From NCBI GenBank assembly GCA_017461865.1, contig JAFTVQ010000042.1:1-51592 (forward strand): a stretch of DNA of 51,592 bases, in the 5' to 3' direction. This DNA comes from Lachnospiraceae bacterium. Its GTDB lineage: Bacteria; Bacillota; Clostridia; Lachnospirales; Lachnospiraceae. The position numbers and the translations under genes were made by a program. Under the pieces are notes generated by a model. It ran no database searches. It had not been told where the DNA came from and was given only the letters and a program-made list of their open reading frames with translations. Within the stretch, counting starts at the first letter, position 1. Each line of letters opens with the position of its first letter. Positions 41,313-50,439 of this stretch are shown here, in pieces.

Positions 41313-42992
41313 ATGTTGAATTATCAAAGATATCGCAAAAATCCGGTGATAGATTATCCGGAGAGAGAATGGCCGAATAAAGAGATTGAAAAAGCACCGG
41401 TTTGGTGCAGTGTAGACCTCAGAGACGGCAATCAGGCGCTGATTGATCCGATGGTGGTGGAGGAAAAAATAGAGATGTTCCAGCACCTGGTAAAACTCGG
41501 ATTCAAGGAAATTGAGATCGGTTTTCCTGCGGCCAGCCAAATTGAGTTTGATTATCTCCGCCAGCTCGTAGACCGTAAATTGATTCCGGATGATGTTGTG
41601 GTACAGGTATTGACACAGTGCAGGGAAGAACTGATTGACCGCACATTTGAATCAATCGAAGGTTGTAAACAGGCAGTAGTACATATTTACAACTCCACAT
41701 CCACACTTCAGAGAGATGTGGTATTTCATATGAATCAGGATGAGATTATAGATATTGCCGTAAAAGGTACACAGATGGTCAAAGAGCGTGCGGCGAAATT
41801 TCCGGGCAAGATTATTTTAGAATATTCTCCGGAAAGCTTTACGGGAACAGAATTGGATTTTGCTCTCCGCATTTGTACCGCAGTACAGAAAACATGGGGA
41901 GCAACCAAGGAAGATCCGATTATCATCAATCTTCCGTCTACCGTGGAAATGAATACACCGAATGTCTATGCGGATCAGATTGAGTGGATGAATAAACATT
42001 TTGAAGACAGAGACAGTATTATTTTGTCCGTTCATCCACATAATGACAGAGGAACCGGTGTTGCCAGTGCGGAGCTTGCACTTCTTGCAGGAGCGGACCG
42101 TGTGGAAGGCACTCTGTTCGGAAACGGTGAGCGTACCGGTAATGTAGATATTTTGAATATTGCTTACAATATGTTCTCCCAGGGCATCGACCCGAAACTG
42201 AACATTGAACATATCAATGAAAGTATTGAACTGTATGAACGCTGTTGTAAAATTCCGATTCATCCGCGTCATCCGTACGCAGGAAAACTCGTGTTTACTG
42301 CGTTCTCAGGTTCGCACCAGGATGCAATCAACAAGGGAGTTGCAGCGCTGAGAGAGAGACAGAGTGAGATTTGGCAGGTGCCTTATCTTCCGATTGATCC
42401 GGCGGATATCGGAAGAGAGTACGAGCCGATTGTCCGTATCAATTCCCAGTCCGGAAAAGGCGGAGTTGCTTTCGTTATGGACACCTATTTTGGTTTCAAA
42501 CTGCCGAAAGGAATGCACAAAGAATTTGCAAAGGTTATCCAGGGAATTTCCGAAAAGCAGGGAGAAGTTTCACCGGAACAGATTATGGATCAGTTCCGCG
42601 AGCAGTATTTAGATTACAAAGAACCTCTTCATTTCCGTAAACTTCGCGTGGACGATATGAGCGATGCCACGGATTCGCCGTTCGATACAAAAGTTACGGT
42701 TGTTTATACCGATCACGGCGTGGAGAAAACGTTCGAGGCAGTCGGAAACGGTCCGATCGACGCGGTTCAGAGAGGTATCCAGGAGCAGACCGGCGTGCGC
42801 ATCAAAGTGCTTGATTACGAAGAACATGCGCTTCAGAGTGGTGCCAGCTCACAGGCTGCTGCGTACATTCATCTTCTCGATGCGGATGACGGAACTGTTA
42901 CATACGGTGTCGGCGTGAGCAGCAATATCACAAGAGCTTCCGTACGTGCAATCTTCTCGGCATTAAACAGACTTGGTATCGGAGCCAACTGA
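41313..42992 (+). CDS. leuA: 2-isopropylmalate synthase LeuA (long form, LeuA2 type)
   Basis: Condenses acetyl-CoA with 2-oxoisovalerate, the first step of leucine synthesis. The start at 41313 (MLNYQRYRKNPVIDYPEREW) follows GGAAGG; upstream in-frame codons would run through the terminator. At 559 residues it is the longer LeuA subtype, with the synthase barrel (CSVDLRDGNQALIDPM near 50, SVHPHNDRGTGVASAEL near 252, LFGNGERTGNVD near 280) and a C-terminal regulatory dimer domain (about 430-559) ending in ALNRLGIGAN. No leuBCD genes follow here. I see no T-box or leader-peptide structure in the 61 bases before it. Confidence 0.93.
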   Translation: MLNYQRYRKNPVIDYPEREWPNKEIEKAPVWCSVDLRDGNQALIDPMVVEEKIEMFQHLVKLGFKEIEIGFPAASQIEFDYLRQLVDRKLIPDDVVVQVLTQCREELIDRTFESIEGCKQAVVHIYNSTSTLQRDVVFHMNQDEIIDIAVKGTQMVKERAAKFPGKIILEYSPESFTGTELDFALRICTAVQKTWGATKEDPIIINLPSTVEMNTPNVYADQIEWMNKHFEDRDSIILSVHPHNDRGTGVASAELALLAGADRVEGTLFGNGERTGNVDILNIAYNMFSQGIDPKLNIEHINESIELYERCCKIPIHPRHPYAGKLVFTAFSGSHQDAINKGVAALRERQSEIWQVPYLPIDPADIGREYEPIVRINSQSGKGGVAFVMDTYFGFKLPKGMHKEFAKVIQGISEKQGEVSPEQIMDQFREQYLDYKEPLHFRKLRVDDMSDATDSPFDTKVTVVYTDHGVEKTFEAVGNGPIDAVQRGIQEQTGVRIKVLDYEEHALQSGASSQAAAYIHLLDADDGTVTYGVGVSSNITRASVRAIFSALNRLGIGAN

Positions 42993-43009
42993 TTTCGGAG
43001 CGTTAAGTA

Positions 43010-43693
43010 ATGAAACGATTAAAACAAAAACTATGGAAACCGTATATTATTTTACCAATGTTAACCCTGTTCTTTTTGGCAGGGTTTATTGGTAGTTATG
43101 TATTTCCCAATACGGTACTTGATACATTTGTGATCAATATGGAGGAAGAGGAAGACGACACGGAGGTGCTGCTTCCTCTTTCTTTGCAGGAGCCGATTGT
43201 ATATGAATTGAATACAAACGGACTTCCTATGCGCGGAATCCAGGTGGGAATCAATAAGAGAGGATATGCGCAGGAGACAACGAATTTGGTGTACTGCGTC
43301 TACCTCGGAGAAGAATGCATCAGCCGTAATGTGTACGGTGTTGCGGCGGGAGATGATCTCCAGTATGTGTATCTTCCGTTTGAAAATTATGAGGCGTGCG
43401 TGGGTGATATTAAAATTACTTTTTTGGTGGAGTCCTCGGAGGATCCGGAGACATACCCGGCACTTATGGCCAATCATGCAGACATCAGCCACGGGAAAAC
43501 AATTGCATCCAATCGTCCGGAAGGCGAGGAGACGACGCAGGTTGCGCTGAAATGCAATCACATTTACACGCACAACACATACCCGTTTTTGTATGATTGT
43601 CGTCTGCTGACTTTTGTATTTCTGGCAGCTTCCATGGCGGTAGCATATCCGCAAAGAAGCAGGAAGGAGGAAAATCATGCAGAACCATCCTAA
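43010..43693 (+). CDS. Hypothetical membrane protein paired with a DUF2142 protein
   Basis: A 227-residue protein: membrane segment (about 12-32), an extracellular acidic, strand-rich domain (about 40-190) and a second membrane segment near the C-terminus (about 198-215), followed by a short basic tail. It starts 17 bases after leuA and overlaps the next gene by 17 bases, showing tight coupling. The layout (membrane, beta-rich ectodomain, membrane) resembles the N-terminal part of the next protein. I do not recognise a family; it may be an accessory subunit for surface-glycan assembly. Confidence 0.75.
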   Translation: MKRLKQKLWKPYIILPMLTLFFLAGFIGSYVFPNTVLDTFVINMEEEEDDTEVLLPLSLQEPIVYELNTNGLPMRGIQVGINKRGYAQETTNLVYCVYLGEECISRNVYGVAAGDDLQYVYLPFENYEACVGDIKITFLVESSEDPETYPALMANHADISHGKTIASNRPEGEETTQVALKCNHIYTHNTYPFLYDCRLLTFVFLAASMAVAYPQRSRKEENHAEPS

Positions 43694-45734
43694 CCGGAAG
43701 TGGAAAAATGTTTTGTATTATGCGATTGTGCTGATTGTGGCAGTGACGGTTGCATTTCTTGTTGAGTGCCTGATTTTTCAGTTTCCGGCCATCCGTTACA
43801 AACAAAATCCGATTCATCTGAAAACGGACGGAAGCGATCAAATGGTTCAGGTCCTTGTGGAGGATGAACTTGCCGAGCTGACTGCGGAGGAGATCCGGAG
43901 TATTGAGGTAGAACGGGACAACAATCGGATTTTGGCGGAATATAACGGGGAAGAGTATGTGGAACCGGAGGATGAAACTCTGGTGGAGAAAGACGGAACC
44001 ATGTACCGCAAGGTTAAGAAAACAACGATTTCTGTTGAGCTGCTTAATCCTTGTTACATTCATAAATTGGATCTCCGTGCGCCTGTGGAGGAGAGTGCGG
44101 GGTACAGCGTGGTTGTCTCCAAAGGCGGAAAAGAAATCAATTCCGATATATATTGCACGATAGAGGCAAAAACCGATGCAGGTATTGCCAATGTATCCGA
44201 ATATGCGGATGCGATGGAGATTGTGATATTATCCGAGGAAGAGATTGCACCGGAGGATATCAGGCTCACAATTCTCAATACATTCCGGCCGAATGCGATG
44301 CGCATTGCCTTTATGATACTGCTTCTTCTCATGGCGGCCATTCTTGTGATAGAAAAGACGGCTCTTCATGATAAGCAGGAGTGGATTTTTGCGGTTGTAT
44401 GTTTTATGATGGGCAGTCTTCTGATCTGCGGTATCGGAACCAATCAGGTCAGCTATGATGAATATGTACACGCCAAGGCGGCCTATAAGCTTTCTTTCGG
44501 CACAAGATTGGAGTTTACCGAGTCGGCACTTCAGATGTCCGGAAACCTGCTTCCTCTCTTCAACAATCCGGAGGAGAGAGCGTTGGTGGAAGCTTATGAA
44601 AATGTAAACAATGATTTCAGTTGGGCCGATATCGGAAGCCAAAGCCGGTTTGTGCGCTCTGAGACAAGAGTCTATTATCCGATGGCCGTAGGCTTTTGGA
44701 TCGGGCGGAACCTGCAGATGGGATTTGCCGAGACAGTGGCTCTCGCGAAGTTCGGAAATCTGTTATTCTATATTCTGATTGTATTTTTTGCCATCCGGCT
44801 TGCGGTCAGATATAAGAATATTGTGGCATTGATCGGGCTTTTGCCGAACAACGTATTTTTGGCGGCGGCGCTTTCCTATGACCCGTTGGTAATCAGTTTC
44901 CTTCTTTTGGGTATGGTGCTTATTATCAACGAGATATTGGAACCGGAGAGGAAACTCACATGGCAAAATACGCTGCTTATATTGCTTTCCTTTGCTATAG
45001 GATGCCAGTCAAAGCCGATTTATGTTGTGATGGCGCTTCTTATGCTGTTTTACGGTAAAAATAAATTTGAAAACCGCGCACAGATGTGGATATTCAAAGT
45101 TGCGGTGCTGGTAGTTGCGGGACTTATGGTCTACAACATTTTCTTCCCGACCCCTACGGCGGGAAGCGATTATCATCTTGTAAGCAATATCACCTACGCC
45201 GGCGATAAGCGGAATGTAGGAACCAGCGTGATGGGACAGATTGAGTATATTTTCGGGAATCCGGGAGTTTATACCGTGCTGCTTCTTCGGTCCATGGGAG
45301 GTATGCTGGGAAGATACCTGTTCGGAGGCACCGGATTTTTCCAGTACGGTTATCTCGGAGCCGCTCCGATGATTGCAACCTATGTTGTGATTCTTGTAGC
45401 CCTCTGGCTTGTGCTGTTTGCAGCAAAAGGTGAGAAGAGAAGAGGAATCGGCATACCGTACATTTTGTTGATACTTCTTATGATTTTCGGAACGTCGGCG
45501 ATTGTATGGACTTCCATGTATGTCAGCTACACAACAGTGGGCGCGGATGAAATCCGGGGCGTGCAGGGCAGATATTTTATACCGATGTTTTTGCCGTTTG
45601 CAGTATGCTTTTTAAACAGCAAGTTTGAAAGTCGTCTGGAACAGCATAACCGGAGCAGAATTGTGTTTGGTGTCATGACCCTGCTCAATATGATTATGAT
45701 TTACAGTATGGTAATCACAAAAATGAATGTCTGA
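43677..45734 (+). CDS. DUF2142-family polytopic membrane protein (probable glycosyltransferase-like)
   Basis: A 685-residue protein. One membrane segment (about 12-35) is followed by an extracellular domain (about 36-200), then at least ten membrane segments to the C-terminus. The GVQGRYFIPMFLPF motif near 625 and the VSYDEYVHAKAAYKLSFG segment near 260, after the second membrane helix, are typical of DUF2142, a family in GT-C-like polysaccharide loci. The acidic D-E pair in the first large loop fits a GT-C-type catalytic site. The substrate is unknown. It is followed by three GT2 genes. Confidence 0.82.
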   Translation: MQNHPNRKWKNVLYYAIVLIVAVTVAFLVECLIFQFPAIRYKQNPIHLKTDGSDQMVQVLVEDELAELTAEEIRSIEVERDNNRILAEYNGEEYVEPEDETLVEKDGTMYRKVKKTTISVELLNPCYIHKLDLRAPVEESAGYSVVVSKGGKEINSDIYCTIEAKTDAGIANVSEYADAMEIVILSEEEIAPEDIRLTILNTFRPNAMRIAFMILLLLMAAILVIEKTALHDKQEWIFAVVCFMMGSLLICGIGTNQVSYDEYVHAKAAYKLSFGTRLEFTESALQMSGNLLPLFNNPEERALVEAYENVNNDFSWADIGSQSRFVRSETRVYYPMAVGFWIGRNLQMGFAETVALAKFGNLLFYILIVFFAIRLAVRYKNIVALIGLLPNNVFLAAALSYDPLVISFLLLGMVLIINEILEPERKLTWQNTLLILLSFAIGCQSKPIYVVMALLMLFYGKNKFENRAQMWIFKVAVLVVAGLMVYNIFFPTPTAGSDYHLVSNITYAGDKRNVGTSVMGQIEYIFGNPGVYTVLLLRSMGGMLGRYLFGGTGFFQYGYLGAAPMIATYVVILVALWLVLFAAKGEKRRGIGIPYILLILLMIFGTSAIVWTSMYVSYTTVGADEIRGVQGRYFIPMFLPFAVCFLNSKFESRLEQHNRSRIVFGVMTLLNMIMIYSMVITKMNV

Positions 45735-45759
45735 GATATAAAAAGTAAGGCGGGTAATT

Positions 45760-46785
45760 ATGGTCAGTGTAATTGTACCGGTTTATAGAAGCGAGCAGAC
45801 GCTGGAACGATGTGTGAAAAGTCTTCTGGCGCAAGATTATGAAAATATAGAAATATTGTTGATTGTGGACGGACCGCCCGACGGTTCGGGGATTTTGGCG
45901 GATGAACTCGCAAAGACAGATGCGCGCATCCGGGTGATCAACCAGGTGAACCAAGGGGTTTCCAGGGCAAGAAATCGCGGAATTGCGGAAGCGCGCGGCC
46001 GGTATATCCGTTTTCTGGACAGCGATGATTATGTGGGAGAACATTCCATTTCTCCGCTGGTGGAACAGATGGAAAAAGACGGAAGTGATATCGTAATCGC
46101 AGGTTATGACCATCTTTATTTTGGAAGCAGAATTCCGAAAACGCCTCATGTGAGCGGCTATTATCCGATGGAAAGCGGGCAGTCACAGGAGGTGCTCTGC
46201 CGGCTTCATGAAGCAGGATTTTTAAACATGCCGTGGAATAAACTGTTCCGGAGAGAAAAGATGACGGTGCAGTTTCCGACGGACCGCACACTTGGTGAGG
46301 ATTTGTTGTTCAACATGCAGTATATGTCGGAAATTTCCGGTTTTTCCGTGATTCAGGACAGTGTGTGCATGTACATACAGGATGACCGCGGAACTACGCT
46401 TTCCACAAAAAAGAGAAATGACAAGATTGAGACGGCACTTTATCTTTACCAAAAGTCAAAAGAATTTTTCCTTCGTCTCGGTGTAGAAAAGGGAGAAAAG
46501 CTGGCGTTTTTGGACACAAAGGTGATCACGACCTTTTTGGACGAGGTGGAGATGACCGGTTTTTCGGACGGGAACAGCAAAGAAAGAAGACAGGAGATTC
46601 TGAGTTTTGCGGAGGCGGCACGTGACTTTGTGCACGGGGATGAGCCCAGAATCATCCGGCTGGATAAGCTTGATTACAAGATTATATATTTCTTTTTGAA
46701 GAGAAAAAATATTTCCATGACCATGTTCATGGTATGGCTTCGCACGATAGTAGTAAAACTGGTGAGAAAAGGAAGAAGAGTATGA
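45760..46785 (+). CDS. GT2-family glycosyltransferase (first of three)
   Basis: A 341-residue GT-A enzyme: N-terminal MVSVIVPVYRSEQTLERCVKSLL, VSRARNRGIAEARGRYIRFL and the DxD-type motif DSDDY (about 87-91). The usual nucleotide-binding DDGS is changed here to VDGPPDGS, so one Asp of the canonical pair is lost. The C-terminal part (about 200-341) is basic and helix rich, as in EpsJ/CpsJ-type enzymes. Its stop overlaps the next start (ATGA, 46782-46785). It probably adds one sugar to a lipid-linked surface glycan. Confidence 0.88.
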   Translation: MVSVIVPVYRSEQTLERCVKSLLAQDYENIEILLIVDGPPDGSGILADELAKTDARIRVINQVNQGVSRARNRGIAEARGRYIRFLDSDDYVGEHSISPLVEQMEKDGSDIVIAGYDHLYFGSRIPKTPHVSGYYPMESGQSQEVLCRLHEAGFLNMPWNKLFRREKMTVQFPTDRTLGEDLLFNMQYMSEISGFSVIQDSVCMYIQDDRGTTLSTKKRNDKIETALYLYQKSKEFFLRLGVEKGEKLAFLDTKVITTFLDEVEMTGFSDGNSKERRQEILSFAEAARDFVHGDEPRIIRLDKLDYKIIYFFLKRKNISMTMFMVWLRTIVVKLVRKGRRV

Positions 46786-47816
46786 AACCACTCATTTCCG
46801 TAATTATTCCGGTGTACGGGGTAGAACCTTATCTGCGCAGAGCAGTGGATTCTGTATTGAAACAGACCTACTCCAATCTGGAAATCATATTGGTGGATGA
46901 CGGTTCGCCGGACGGATGTCCGGCTATTTGTGATGCGTATGCGGCAAAAGAGGCGAGGGTGCGTGTGATACACAAGGAGAACGGAGGTCTCTCGGATGCG
47001 CGCAATGCGGGTTTGGATGTGGCCGGCGGTGATTACATTGCTTTTTTGGACAGTGATGACTACTATGCTCCGTTTTTTATTGAGGTACTATACAAAGAAC
47101 TTCTTCAAAATGGGGCTCAGGTTGCACTTTGTCCTTATGAAGTGACAGATGCCTTGGATCCTTCGGACGGGCCTGACTTTGCAGCAAAAAAAGAACAGTA
47201 TCTTGCAGGGGAAGTGGACTGCCCGGTCTACGACCGCGGACAGATGCTCCTCAATCAATATGATGCCCTGTGCGAGGATGCGACCTATTTTATTGTTGCT
47301 TGGAACAAACTTTACAAAGCATCCCTGTGGAAAGGAGTGCGTTATCCGAAAGGGAAAATCCACGAGGATGAGGCGACCACATACCGCATCTTCGACAAAG
47401 TGCAGAAGGGAGTGTATGTGAAACTTCCGATGTACGCATATTTCAGTGCGCCGGAAAGTATTACCCGCTCGCGGTTTCACATAAAGCGCCTTCAGTGGTT
47501 TGATGCGCTGGATGATAGGATCAGCTTTATGGAAGAAAGCGGTGAAACAGCCTGCCTGACAGCGGCTGTACGTGCCAGAGCCGATGCTGCAATCCGGTAT
47601 TACTATCCGCTTGTGCGAGAGTGTCCGGGTGAGCGCGGCGGGAAAAAACGCCTGAAGAAATATGTCAAAATGGCGCTGGAAATGAATCGGAACGGAGAAA
47701 AGCCAAAAAAAGGGTTCCTCGGTTTCGTAAAGAAAGTGGGATATCATTTATTTTTGACAGCACCCGGATTGTATTCCGTATTGACGAAAGTGGGGAGAGA
47801 AGAATGCCGAAAGTAA
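46782..47816 (+). CDS. GT2-family glycosyltransferase (second of three)
   Basis: A 344-residue GT-A enzyme. The start at 46782 follows AAGGAAGAAG and overlaps the preceding stop by 4 bases. Motifs are PLISVIIPVYGVEPYLRRAVDS, LVDDGSPDGCPAICD (UDP binding), KENGGLSDARNAGLD and AFLDSDDYY (DxD, about 86-94). The C-terminal half contains the acceptor region WNKLYKASLW. It overlaps the third transferase by 13 bases, so all three are translated in a coupled series. Confidence 0.9.
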   Translation: MKPLISVIIPVYGVEPYLRRAVDSVLKQTYSNLEIILVDDGSPDGCPAICDAYAAKEARVRVIHKENGGLSDARNAGLDVAGGDYIAFLDSDDYYAPFFIEVLYKELLQNGAQVALCPYEVTDALDPSDGPDFAAKKEQYLAGEVDCPVYDRGQMLLNQYDALCEDATYFIVAWNKLYKASLWKGVRYPKGKIHEDEATTYRIFDKVQKGVYVKLPMYAYFSAPESITRSRFHIKRLQWFDALDDRISFMEESGETACLTAAVRARADAAIRYYYPLVRECPGERGGKKRLKKYVKMALEMNRNGEKPKKGFLGFVKKVGYHLFLTAPGLYSVLTKVGREECRK

Positions 47817-48835
47817 GCATAGTAATCCCGGTTTATAACATGGAAAAACTTTTGGACAGATGCATGGAAAGTGTTCTGTCGCAGACAATGAAAGATATTG
47901 AGATTTTGTTGGTGGATGACGGGAGCAGTGACGGATCACCGGCGCTTTGTGACCGGTATGCAACTCTGGACGGGCGTGTCAGGGTAATCCATAAAGAAAA
48001 CGGAGGGCTTACCTCCGCGTGGAAGAGAGGATCGGCGGAGGCGACCGGAGAGTACATCGGATATGTGGACAGTGATGATTTCATCGCAGAAGATATGTAT
48101 GAACGGATGTATGAGAGAGCCGCTGCCACCGGCGCAGACATTGTGTGCTGCGGATTGACCCACTGGTATGAAGGGGATCCGAAACGTAACTGGACGGAGC
48201 AGATGGAGTTTTCTACGGACAGTCTCAGGAAAAACGATCTCAATGCGATTCTGTACCCGACGTTGATTAACGACGGAAGTTTTATGGGCAGACACCTGCA
48301 GCCGAACCGTGTGACCAAACTGGTAAAGAGCGGTCTTGTGCAAAAGAATATTGAGTTGTGCAGGGATGAAGTCAGTATCGGTGAGGATTATCAGTTTTCG
48401 CTCTGTGTGTTTCTTGATGCGGAACGTGTTGAAATTATCAGGGACTATTTTCCGTATTTCTACTATATGAACGATGCGTCCATGACGGGACGCCACGACA
48501 AAAATTATCCTGACAAAATACGGATTATGCGGGAAAATCTTTGCAGGATATCCGATGCAAAGCAGATATACGATTTGAAACCGCAAATTTGGAATGATTA
48601 TGTCGGTCTGTTGGTGCTTCATACCAAAGCGGTTGTTTATAAGCAGAAGACTGTGCCGTACAGTGAAATTAAAAAAGAACTGAAAGAGGTGCTTTCGCGG
48701 GCAGATGTCCGGGAAGCTTTGGGTAACTATTATATGCCGTCATTGTCGTGGGCGGAAAAACTGTATTTGTTTTTTATGAAGCATCATATGTATTTTGCAA
48801 TTTATACAGTGGTCAGATTGTATTTCAGGAAATGA
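47804..48835 (+). CDS. GT2-family glycosyltransferase (third of three)
   Basis: A 343-residue GT-A enzyme: KVSIVIPVYNMEKLLDRCMES, LLVDDGSSDGSPALCD, HKENGGLTSAWKRGSAEATG and GYVDSDDFI. Unlike its neighbours it has SAWKRG in place of SxARNxG after the KENGG motif, which may reflect a different acceptor. The C-terminus has several aromatic, amphipathic helices that could contact the membrane. It is followed by a 37-base gap with a strong ribosome site (CCCGGAGG) for the next gene. Confidence 0.9.
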   Translation: MPKVSIVIPVYNMEKLLDRCMESVLSQTMKDIEILLVDDGSSDGSPALCDRYATLDGRVRVIHKENGGLTSAWKRGSAEATGEYIGYVDSDDFIAEDMYERMYERAAATGADIVCCGLTHWYEGDPKRNWTEQMEFSTDSLRKNDLNAILYPTLINDGSFMGRHLQPNRVTKLVKSGLVQKNIELCRDEVSIGEDYQFSLCVFLDAERVEIIRDYFPYFYYMNDASMTGRHDKNYPDKIRIMRENLCRISDAKQIYDLKPQIWNDYVGLLVLHTKAVVYKQKTVPYSEIKKELKEVLSRADVREALGNYYMPSLSWAEKLYLFFMKHHMYFAIYTVVRLYFRK

Positions 48836-48872
48836 CTTCATCGGGAGATGAAAAGTAACCCGGAGGTAATAA

Positions 48873-50351
48873 ATGAAAAAAAGAACAAAGTATATTTATC
48901 CGGTCTGTTTTGCGGCGCTGGTTGCATTGATTGCCTTTTTGGCTTTTTATAAACTGGATGTAAAATATGTGGATCCGTGGGATGAAGCAAGGCATGGTGT
49001 CAACGCATACGAGATGGCAAACGGGGGAAGTCTGTTTCAGAATACCTATTTGAGACAGGCTGATTATTACAATTTAAAACCGCCGCTGTCCATGTGGTGC
49101 ATTATGCTCGGCATGGCGATATTCGGAAACGGAGTTTTTGCATTGCGCTTTTACTCTGCGCTCTGCTATGTGGTTCTTGCAATTTCGGCGGGGCTTTGTC
49201 TGCGCAGATACGGTAAGTTGGAATCGCTTCTGGCGATGGCGTTTCTTGCGGTGAATACGACCGCTTTTCAGGCGCATATGATCCGTGCGGGAGATGCGGA
49301 CAGTCTGTTTGTATTGCTGTTCACACTTGCCATGTTCTGTATGATGCGGATACCGGAAAAGAAATACAATTTATATTTGTGCGGTCTGTTTTTTGCACTT
49401 GCGTTTTTGACCAAAAGTTATCATGCCGGAATTATTGCAGCCATCGGTGGGGTGTATCTGATTTTGACAGGACAGATCAAAAAGCTGGGTATCAGAAATT
49501 GGTTGCTGTTTCTTGCATCCATACTGGTTCCGATTTTATTGTGGGCTGTCCCGAGAGCTATGGTGGACGGAACGACATTTTTCCAAAAAATGTGGGAGAC
49601 CGATGTCCTCGGAAGAGCGGACGGAACCCTGCAGAATAATATTGCACCGTTCACGTACTATCTGGAATATTTTCTCGGAGCTTCTTCCGGAAAGGTGACG
49701 GCGTATCTGTGTGCATTTGTGATTTGCCTGCTCGGTGTTTTTCTGTTCAGCAGAAGTTTTACATGGAAAAATCGTGAAAGCTATATCGGCTGGATGCTGT
49801 GGATTTTTATTCCGCTGCTCGGTTTTTCGCTGATACAGAATAAACTGCTTTGGTATATGTATCCGGTGCTGGTTCCTCTTCTGCTCGCAGCAGGCGTTTT
49901 CGCGGCAAGAATTTTGAAATCAAAAGAGATTCTTCCGGCGCTGAGAGTATTGTTTGGGATCGCAGTTGCTGCGGTTCTCGTGTATTACGGAAACGGCGTG
50001 CTGGAAACAATCGATGCCCAGGGTCCGAACGAATTCCAGCAGCTGGTGCGGAAAGTTGCACAGGAGGAACAATACAAAGGCTGCCAGGTGTTTGTTGACT
50101 ATGACCTGATGGAGGACGGATCTGTCAATTCCGTTTGGAGTCAGCAGGATGTGTTTGTGGCCCAAGCTTACGGTGATTTTGAATGTGTGGAAGACGGTAT
50201 TATGGGCTTAATGCTCAGAAGTACTTATGCAGGACAGGAAGGAATCCTGTTTGTAAACGAGGATGTCTGTGAGCAGTACCCTACCTTTTATGAGGGCTGT
50301 GAGTTGTTGGAAGAAACGGAGCATTATCGGGCATATGTTGTCACATATTAA
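48873..50351 (+). CDS. GT83/PMT-type membrane glycosyltransferase (ArnT-like)
   Basis: A 492-residue polytopic GT-C protein. The first extracellular loop holds the acidic catalytic motif DPWDEARHGVNAYEM (about 31-45) and the loop segment NLKPPLSMWCIMLGMAIFG, both as in ArnT and other PF13231/PMT-type enzymes that move sugars from polyprenyl phosphate to acceptors outside the membrane. About ten membrane segments fill residues 8-370, then a soluble extracellular C-terminal domain (about 375-492). It completes the polysaccharide cluster; the donor is probably an undecaprenyl-phosphate sugar, which is inference. Confidence 0.85.
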   Translation: MKKRTKYIYPVCFAALVALIAFLAFYKLDVKYVDPWDEARHGVNAYEMANGGSLFQNTYLRQADYYNLKPPLSMWCIMLGMAIFGNGVFALRFYSALCYVVLAISAGLCLRRYGKLESLLAMAFLAVNTTAFQAHMIRAGDADSLFVLLFTLAMFCMMRIPEKKYNLYLCGLFFALAFLTKSYHAGIIAAIGGVYLILTGQIKKLGIRNWLLFLASILVPILLWAVPRAMVDGTTFFQKMWETDVLGRADGTLQNNIAPFTYYLEYFLGASSGKVTAYLCAFVICLLGVFLFSRSFTWKNRESYIGWMLWIFIPLLGFSLIQNKLLWYMYPVLVPLLLAAGVFAARILKSKEILPALRVLFGIAVAAVLVYYGNGVLETIDAQGPNEFQQLVRKVAQEEQYKGCQVFVDYDLMEDGSVNSVWSQQDVFVAQAYGDFECVEDGIMGLMLRSTYAGQEGILFVNEDVCEQYPTFYEGCELLEETEHYRAYVVTY

Positions 50352-50359
50352 CTTTACAG

Positions 50360-50388
50360 TCGACAAAATAAAACATTAGTGATAGAAT
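50360..50388 (+). promoter_or_regulatory. Promoter of the DUF3048 lipoprotein gene
   Basis: TCGACA (50360-50365), 17-base spacer, TAGAAT (50383-50388); each hexamer matches consensus at 5 of 6 positions. Confidence 0.7.
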
Positions 50389-50439
50389 GGTAAAAGCGTT
50401 TAATGAAATGGTATAAATCATAGACAAAGGTGAAAATTC

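Noticed and set aside
44605..44632. TAAA-N16-GCCGATAT, a perfect sigma-D promoter match
   Set aside because: It lies deep inside the DUF2142 coding region, in the sense direction, with no flagellar gene downstream. The codons read as ordinary protein, so I treat it as chance.
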